DNA of 62,892 nucleotides, from positions 240,664 through 303,555 of the forward strand of contig SZWC01001209.1 in the NCBI GenBank assembly GCA_023375785.1, given 5' to 3'. The stretch is from Penium margaritaceum (taxonomy: Eukaryota; Streptophyta; Zygnematophyceae; Desmidiales; Peniaceae). Position numbers and translations under genes: made by a program. Every line of letters starts with the position of its first letter. The first letter of the stretch is position 1. This document shows positions 57,033-62,892 of this stretch, piece after piece. The notes below the pieces were generated by a model. It saw only the letters and a list, made by a program, of their open reading frames with translations. It searched no databases and was not told the origin of the DNA.

Positions 57033-58661
57033 ATGTCCTATGGCATCGGCGGTGACGTCCATGACCCCCTCGCCACTCTTCAGCTAAAGCTCACCGCCTT
57101 GACGCAGCAGCTTGCGGCGCTGCAGCCATCAGCTTCCCACACTGCTACCAGTGCGCTGCCATCCTTCATCCCTCCAGGGCACGCCAGCCCAGCTGTGTCC
57201 GCTGCCACGCACTACCTAGCACAGCAGCAGACTCAGCGCCAGCGGCAGACGGTGACCTCTGTCCTTGGCCCCACTCTGGGCGCCGGCCGCAGGCAGAAGG
57301 ACTTTGAGACACCGCCGCCACCGCTTAAGGCTGGCGAGCAGTTCCGGAGCTGGGAGCTCAGCTTCCGGATCTGGGCGCAAGGGGAGGGCCTGTGGGTGTA
57401 CTACTCCCATCCCTATGACTCCACCCAGGCCGACCAGCTGTATGACGCTGGTCGCGCCGTCCGTGCCCTCTTCCCAGTCGCCCCTCCGGCTTCCCGCCTG
57501 GCACTGGAGCCTTACCTCGGCGACTTCACCACTGGCGCCACACCGGACCCTGCATCCGCATGGCACATCCTCACTCGGCCTCATCGCCTGTCCAGCGACG
57601 CTGAGATCAGCCATCCTCTCCGGGAGTTCAACTCCCTGCGCATGGGGGAGACCGAGACGGTCACTGCCTACTGGCAGCGGGCGGATGACATCTTGCGTCG
57701 TCTTGGCACATCTGCTCCACCCCCTCTGTCCGCGCTCCTCACCATCAAGCACGGCGCCACCAACGCGTACGCGGACGTCTTCGTCCACTACCCCCAGGAC
57801 GTCCTCTCCACCATGGCGACCCAGGGCACCCTCATGCCCTGGGCATACGAGCTCTTCCTCCGCATTGAGGAAGCTCGCCAGGAGTCTGAACTCCATCGCA
57901 CGGAGGCTCTCGCCTCTGTGGCCATGGCCTCCCCCGCCACAGCTACATCCGCCAGCTCCTCCGCCAGCTCCTCCGCCAGCGCTTCGACGACGGGGAAGAA
58001 GAAGCGTCGGAGCAAGAAGGGCAAGAATCAGCAGTAGCAGCAGCAGCAGCCGTCGACCGGGTCTGGCAATGGTGGCTCTGCCTGCCACAACCATGGCCAG
58101 CCTGGGCACGGGTGGTACACGTGCCCGCTACCGACAGACGAGGCGCGCGTCATCGCCACCATGCGTCGCCAGCGGGAGCGTCGTCTCGCCTCTGCCTCCG
58201 TCGCTGTTGCCAGCTCTGACGCCTCGACCTCGTCCAGCGGCTCCACCACCCCGGTCACCTCGCCAGTCCCGCAGACACTGACTCCGCAGCCGTCGGTGCC
58301 CCGGCTCCTTTTCGCGATTCCGTCCTCCTCCTACCCGGGCTCCGGCGCCGTCACTCCGCACTCTGTCTACGCTCCCGGGCCCTCCTTCCGTGAGCGTCAG
58401 CTGGAGCACTTTATCGCGCTCCAGCTCGGCCTGCCTCGCCCTCCTCCCCAGGGAAGTGCGAGTTGCGTCACCTCCTGCTCTCCTCCCCAGCTCTGCATGA
58501 CTGAGACTGAGTTGCGGTCGTGTCCCGTTTCCTCGTCTGTCTCGTCCTCGCCTGTGGCCTCCCCGCTTCTCTTCTTGATGATGTTGCCTGGCTTGACAAT
58601 TGGCAGTCCCGTTTTGCGCCTCCGTCCAGCGCGTCCGCGTCCCTTGCCTGCTGCCATGTGA
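57033..58661 (+). pseudogene. gag of element C
   Basis: The frame starts MSYGIGGDVHDPLATLQLKL and includes FRSWELSFRIWAQGEGLW, TQADQLYDAGRAVRAL, LREFNSLRMGETETVTAYW and LLTIKHGATNAYADV. A TAG at 58035 interrupts a Gln run after a Lys-rich patch (GKKKRRSKKGK). After it, the zinc knuckle reads CHNHGQPGHGWYTC, so the second Cys is His, unlike the normal CCHC in E. The frame ends at TGA (58659) and pol lies in the -1 frame, whereas in E both are in one frame. Confidence 0.9.
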
Positions 58662-61600
58662 CCGTTAGCAATCTAGCGACCCCGGTCCAGGACCCTGCTG
58701 AGACCTAGATCATCGACTCCGGGGCCACGCATCACATGACGGCCTCTCGTGAGGCCTTCAGTATGCTCGGTCCTGTCGGCGATGTCTCCGGTGTCCGGAC
58801 GGGCTCTGGACAGGTATTGCCTGTCCGTGGTGTTGGCGTCGTTCGTTTTCGTTGTCCTGCCGGTGACGTCTTTCTGACCGATGTCCTCTTCATCCCTGGT
58901 CTCGAGCTCAGCCTCCTGTCCGTGACTTCACTTGACCGCATGAGCATGGATGTTGTGCACTCGCATGGTAGTGGCACTATGTCGTTGCGTCCGTCTGGTC
59001 TTGCCATCCTGCACGCCACTGCCCGTGGCAACCTGTGGCATGTTCCTCGTCTCTCCTGTTCTTCTCCCGTCTCCTCCTCGTCGGCCGCCATAGGCCATGT
59101 GCTTGTCACCAGTACACTTTCTCCTCAGCACACCCGCCTCTTGCACCGCCGCCTCTGCCACGTCCACTCTGCCGCTGTGGACAGCATGCTTCGCACCCAG
59201 CTTGCCTCGGGCCTTGACCCGGAGACTTTCCCTCTCCCGTGCCCCACTGAGTGCATTGAGTGCGCTCAGGGGAAGATGCATCGGTCCACGTACCCCCTGT
59301 CTGCCTCCCGTGCATCTGCCCCTCTCGACCTTGTCCATTCGGATGTCATGGGCCCTCTCCCCACCGAGTCAGTCGGCGAGCATGGTCGCTATGTCCTCAC
59401 CCTCACGGACGACTACTCTCGCTATCACTGGGTCTTCTGTCTTAGGCAGAAGAGCGATGTCGCCCGGGCCATCCAGGACTGGCTTGTCCTCGCAGAGCGC
59501 GCATGTGGCCGCTCCCTTCGCCGCTTTCGCTCCGATCGCGGTGGCGAGTACATGGGTGAGGCCACGACTTTCCTCGCCTCCCGCGGGATCCACCACGAGA
59601 CATCGGCCTCCTACACACCCGCCCAGAACGGTGTCTCCGAGCGGTGGAAGCGGACCATGGCCGACGCCGTCCGCACCATGCGTGTCGAGTCCGGTCTCTC
59701 CGAGGGCTTCTACTTTGAAGCCATGGCCTACATGACCTGGGTCTGGAACCGGAATCCCCACGGTCCCCTTCCCCGTCAGTCCACGCCGTACCAACATTGG
59801 TGCGGTCAGCGCGCTGACCTCCGCCCCGCTCGCATCTGGGGTTGTGTCGCCATTGTCTGGCTGCCCTCCCCGCAGCAGGGCGGCAAGCTCGCCCCCCGCG
59901 GCCGTCCATGCACCTTCCTCGGTGTCTCTCGTCAGTCCAAGGCCTGGCGCTTCTGGGACCCCTCCCGGCACTGCATTGTCGAGTCCCGAGATGCCCTCTT
60001 CTTCGAGGACCTGTTTCCTCGCGACCTCATTCGCTCCGGCTCGTCTGTGTATATCCCGTCGTGTGGGGGAGTGGTGAGTCCGTCCTCCGTCCTACCGCGT
60101 CCGGGTGATACATTCTTTGGTCCCTCTGAGCTGGCTGCCCCAGTCGTGTCCACTGGTCCCTCCGGGCCAGCTGCCCCAGTCGCGTCTGCTGATCCCTCCG
60201 GGCCAGCTGCCCCAGTCGCGTCCGCTGGTCCCTCCGGGCCAGCTTCCCCAGCCGCGTCCGCTGGTCCCTCCGGGCCAGCTTCCCCAGCCGCGTCCGCTGG
60301 TCCCTCCGGGCCAGCTTCCCCAGTCGCGTCCGCTGGTCCCTCCGGGCCAGCTGCCCCAGCCGCGTCCGCTGGTCCCTCCGAGCCAGCTTCCCCAGCCGCG
60401 TCCGCTGGTCCCTCCGGGCCAGCTTCCCCAGTCGCGTCCGCTGGTCCTTCCGAGCCAGCTGCCCCGGCCGCGTCCGCTGGCCCCTCCGGGCCAGCTGCCC
60501 TAGTCGCGTCCGCTACTCTCTCCGGGCCAGCTGCTCCAGTTGCGTCCGCTGGTCCCTCCGAGCCGGCAGCTCCCGTCGTGTCCGCTGATCTTTCCGGGCC
60601 GACAGCCCCAGTCGCCTCCACTGGTCCATCAGACTCAGCGCCATCTTATGCCTTACCACGCTACACACGTGGCCCCGGCGGCAGCCTCCGACCCAGGCCG
60701 TCGGTGAGCGTGCAGACCGTCGCACTGCGCTCGGTAGCGCCTCGACCCCCCGTGGCTCCACGTGCCTCCTCCACTCCCACGGTCGTGAGTGGGGGCCCTG
60801 GCACCAAGGCCCTCGGCCTGACCACATTGGCCACCATTGTAGATCTGCACCCGGGCTCCGCATTGGGCTATGCCATGCTCCATCACGAGCATCGGCACGC
60901 TGTCGTGGCTGCCCTGGCGCGCATCCCACTTGGGGCGCGAGAGGCACATGCTCTTTCAGTCCACTCCACAGCACACCCGGAGGACCCAGTCACCTTGCGC
61001 GAGGCACGAGCCTCTCCTGAGGCCGCACACTGGGACGCTGTCTGCGCCGATGAGCTCGCCGCGCAAGTGGAAACCCGACGGGTCCTTGGACAAGTACAAG
61101 GCCCGCCTCACTACAAAGGGGTTTGCCCAGGTCCCTGGGATCGACTATGACCAGATCTTTGCCCCAGTTGGCCGGTTCTCCACCAGCCGGGCGCTCTTCG
61201 GCCTGGTCGCCCAGCACGGGTGGGAGCTGCATTAGATGGATGTGAGCAAAGCTTTTCTCCATGGTTCACTGGAGGGTGAGGAGCTTTACATGGTGCAGGC
61301 ACCAGGCTTTGACGATGGCACCGGGAGAGTGTGGCGACTGCGTAAGGCCCTCTATGGCCTGAAGCAGTCGCCTCGGTGCTGGAACCAGGAGATCAGCAGC
61401 AGGCTCCTTCGTGGTGGGCTCCAGCGCAGCACCGCGGACCCTGCATTGTTTGTCAGTCGGCGAGGCCAGACCTTCGCTGTTGTTCTGGTGTATGTCGACG
61501 ACCTTCTCATTGCGTCGCCAGACACTACCGCCATCCAGCGCGTCAAGGACCTGCTGCACGCCACCTACCAGATGAAGGATCTCGGGTCTGCCCGAGTCTT

Positions 61601-62459
61601 CCTGGGCATGGAGCTCGAGCATGATCGCTCCCAGGGCATCCTCCATGTCCATCAGGCTGCTTATGTGCAGAATCTGTCCACTCGCTTCGCCAAGGACCTG
61701 CCACTCGTGCCGAGCGCATCCTCACCCATGTCGCCCGATGGCCAGGTGAAGCTGAAGAGTCCTGACCCAGTTGTTGTGGGGGAGCTAGTTGACGTGACCA
61801 CGTACCTGCGAGTCATCGGGTAACTGATGTTCTTGGCGACGACGACGCGTCCAGACATCGTGTTCGCCGTCAACCTCCTGGTCTAGTTTTCTCAGGAGCA
61901 GCGTCACCTCCACCACGAGGCCGCGATCCGAGTACTACGCTATGTCGTCTCGACTCCTCGGCGACGTCTCATGTTCCGCCGTCAACCGTCTGTTGTCGCA
62001 GTGGGCTACACCGACAGCGACTGGGCCAGCAGTCCGGATGGTAAGAGTCGCACAGGCTGGATCTTTCTGATTGGCGGCACGGCTGTGTCCTGGCGCAGTG
62101 GCAAGCAGGGGTGCATTGCACGCAGCACTATTGAGGCTGAGTACATGGCTCTGGGGTCAGGCGCGTGTGAGAGTGTGTCGTTGCGTCGTCTGTTGTCCGA
62201 GTTGCGTAAGTCCGTCCCATCCATCACGTTGCATTGTGACAATGAGAGTGCCATGGCCATCGCCGACAATGACGGCGTGCATCACACACGCACAAAGCAT
62301 ATCAACGTTGAGTATCACTGTGTGCGTTCGTTGTTGCATGACGGCAGCATCAGCATCGTGTGGGTTGAGACAGCACGGCAGTTGGCTGACTTCCTGACCA
62401 AGGCACTGAAGCGCGACTCGTTCAAGAATACTGTGAGTTCGGTCGGCGTACGTCCTTGA
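58520..62459 (+). pseudogene. pol of element C: protease, integrase, reverse transcriptase, RNase H
   Basis: Protease IIDSGATHHM with its preceding Trp changed to TAG (58706; TGG in E). Integrase is intact to the eye: HSDVMGPL, SDRGGEYMG, NGVSERWKRTMADAV. After the minisatellite the frame is lost at about 61061, where some 80 bases of the reverse-transcriptase start are deleted. It resumes as KWKPDGSLDKYKARL, meets TAG at 61233 (Gln in E), then MDVSKAFLHGSLEGEELYM and YVDDLLIASPDT. RNase H has TAA at 61821 and TAG at 61884, then TDSDWASSPDGKSRTG, EAEYMALG and CDNESAMAIADNDGVHH to the end. Five stops and one deletion: non-autonomous but recent. Confidence 0.93.
60120..60645 (+). repeat. 36-bp minisatellite in the integrase-reverse transcriptase linker (C)
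   Basis: About 14 copies of a 12-residue unit (GPSGPASPAASA type). Neighbouring units are nearly identical, so it has expanded recently. The phase is kept in the pol frame. Confidence 0.93.
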
Positions 62460-62558
62460 GTGGCTCTCTCTTTATCTCTGCCTGCGTCTCTGCATACCCT
62501 TGGGGAGTCTGGATGTTGACCGTGTCCCTGTCCGCCCATGTGCACTACGCCTGTGAGT

Positions 62559-62892
62559 CATGGGGGAGTGTTGGTTTTTTCGCATCTCTCATTGTGCTCT
62601 GTTGTGTCCTCCCGGCTTGTGTACATCGGCATGCAGATGAATGACGGCGAGACTCGACGCTGATGGAGTGTCGTCCGATGGAGCCGACGCACGCTGAGGT
62701 CTTCTCGCAGCTTGCTGGAGCCTCCTCTCTCCGGCGACGCGCTCAGCTCCATCGGCAGGCCTCCTCGGCGGTTGTGCTGCCGGCGGTCATTGAAACCGCA
62801 GTTGCTGCTTGCATGCGTCCAGCGCGTCCCATCGCGTCTGCATCGTCATGCACTGCCTAGGGTCCCAGTTGCATGTTGCATGGCCCTGTTTG
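62559..62892 (+). repeat. Polypurine tract and partial 3' LTR of element C
   Basis: CATGGGGGAG is followed by the LTR from 62569 (TGTTGGTTTTTTCGC), cut by the end of the window. It differs from the 5' LTR by only a few bases over the shared part, so C is a fairly young insertion. Confidence 0.92.

Larger units (their letters stand above)
54335..62892 (+). mobile_element. Element C: Ty1/copia element, runs off the window
   Basis: 5' LTR, primer-binding site, leader, gag, pol, polypurine tract and the first 324 bases of the 3' LTR are present. It is inserted into MULE-2, 109 bases beyond the end of the B target duplication. The base set before it is TCAAC (54330-54334), whose partner lies outside the window. 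Same family as E but better preserved. Confidence 0.93.

Noticed and set aside
48223..61886. A variant genetic code with TAG read as glutamine, as in some ulvophyte algae
   Set aside because: The peroxiredoxin ends in TAG at the family's normal C-terminus. In elements, TAG also replaces Trp (58706) and Leu (53281), not only Gln.

Overview
The window is nuclear DNA of a green-lineage eukaryote with a large, transposon-rich genome, probably a green or streptophyte alga; the sequence does not allow a firmer name. Three things point there. The one clear host gene is a plastid-type 2-Cys peroxiredoxin with seven exons and GT-AG introns. Nearly every retroelement starts with a primer-binding site of the plant initiator-tRNA type (TGGTATCAGAGC or close). 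Standard stop codons are used, since the peroxiredoxin ends in TAG. There is no prokaryotic operon structure, no CRISPR array and no recognisable rRNA or tRNA gene.

Layout, left to right. 1-5.7 kb: simple and hairpin-rich repeats around an apparently intact three-exon MULE (Mutator-like) transposase gene on the minus strand (MULE-1). 5.7-15.6 kb: an LTR fragment, then an old Ty1/copia element (D) with a target-site duplication, itself carrying an insertion in its 5' LTR, an AT-rich insertion in gag and a deleted reverse transcriptase. 15.6-28.1 kb: a patchwork of minus-strand copia remnants (H, F), a foldback block, a plus-strand LTR fragment (I), a truncated pogo/Tigger-like transposase and a minus-strand LTR-element 5' end (G). 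28.1-31.4 kb: no recognisable gene, and a 953-bp direct duplication that looks like two unmerged contig ends. 31.3-40.3 kb: copia element E, complete in structure (AGAAA target duplication) but full of stops. 41.8-44.5 kb: the peroxiredoxin gene. 45.6 kb to the end: a second MULE coding sequence (MULE-2) split by a young copia element (B, CTGAG duplication, an almost uninterrupted gag-pol frame) and then by another copia element (C) that runs off the window.

The most interesting feature is in the copia leaders. Elements B, C, D and E have different LTRs and different leaders, yet all carry the same short module: a purine-rich stretch followed by a CTGCCGAA / TTCGGCAG hairpin with a T-rich loop, twice in C and in E. 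In B it lies just upstream of gag, inside the overlap of gag-pol with an extra upstream reading frame (ORF1), and its T-run forms a canonical -1 slippery heptamer in the ORF1 frame. Remnants of ORF1 are visible in D. Other unusual features are five perfect TGACGTCA palindromes in the C leader, kilobase-long CAG/GCA tracts in C and E, 36-bp minisatellites inside pol of both, and hairpin-studded LTRs in F, I and G.

Five isolated N characters (21886, 22459, 30426, 46058, 50241) mark assembly joins. At least three sit exactly where sequence is duplicated or missing, so local structure there should be treated with caution.
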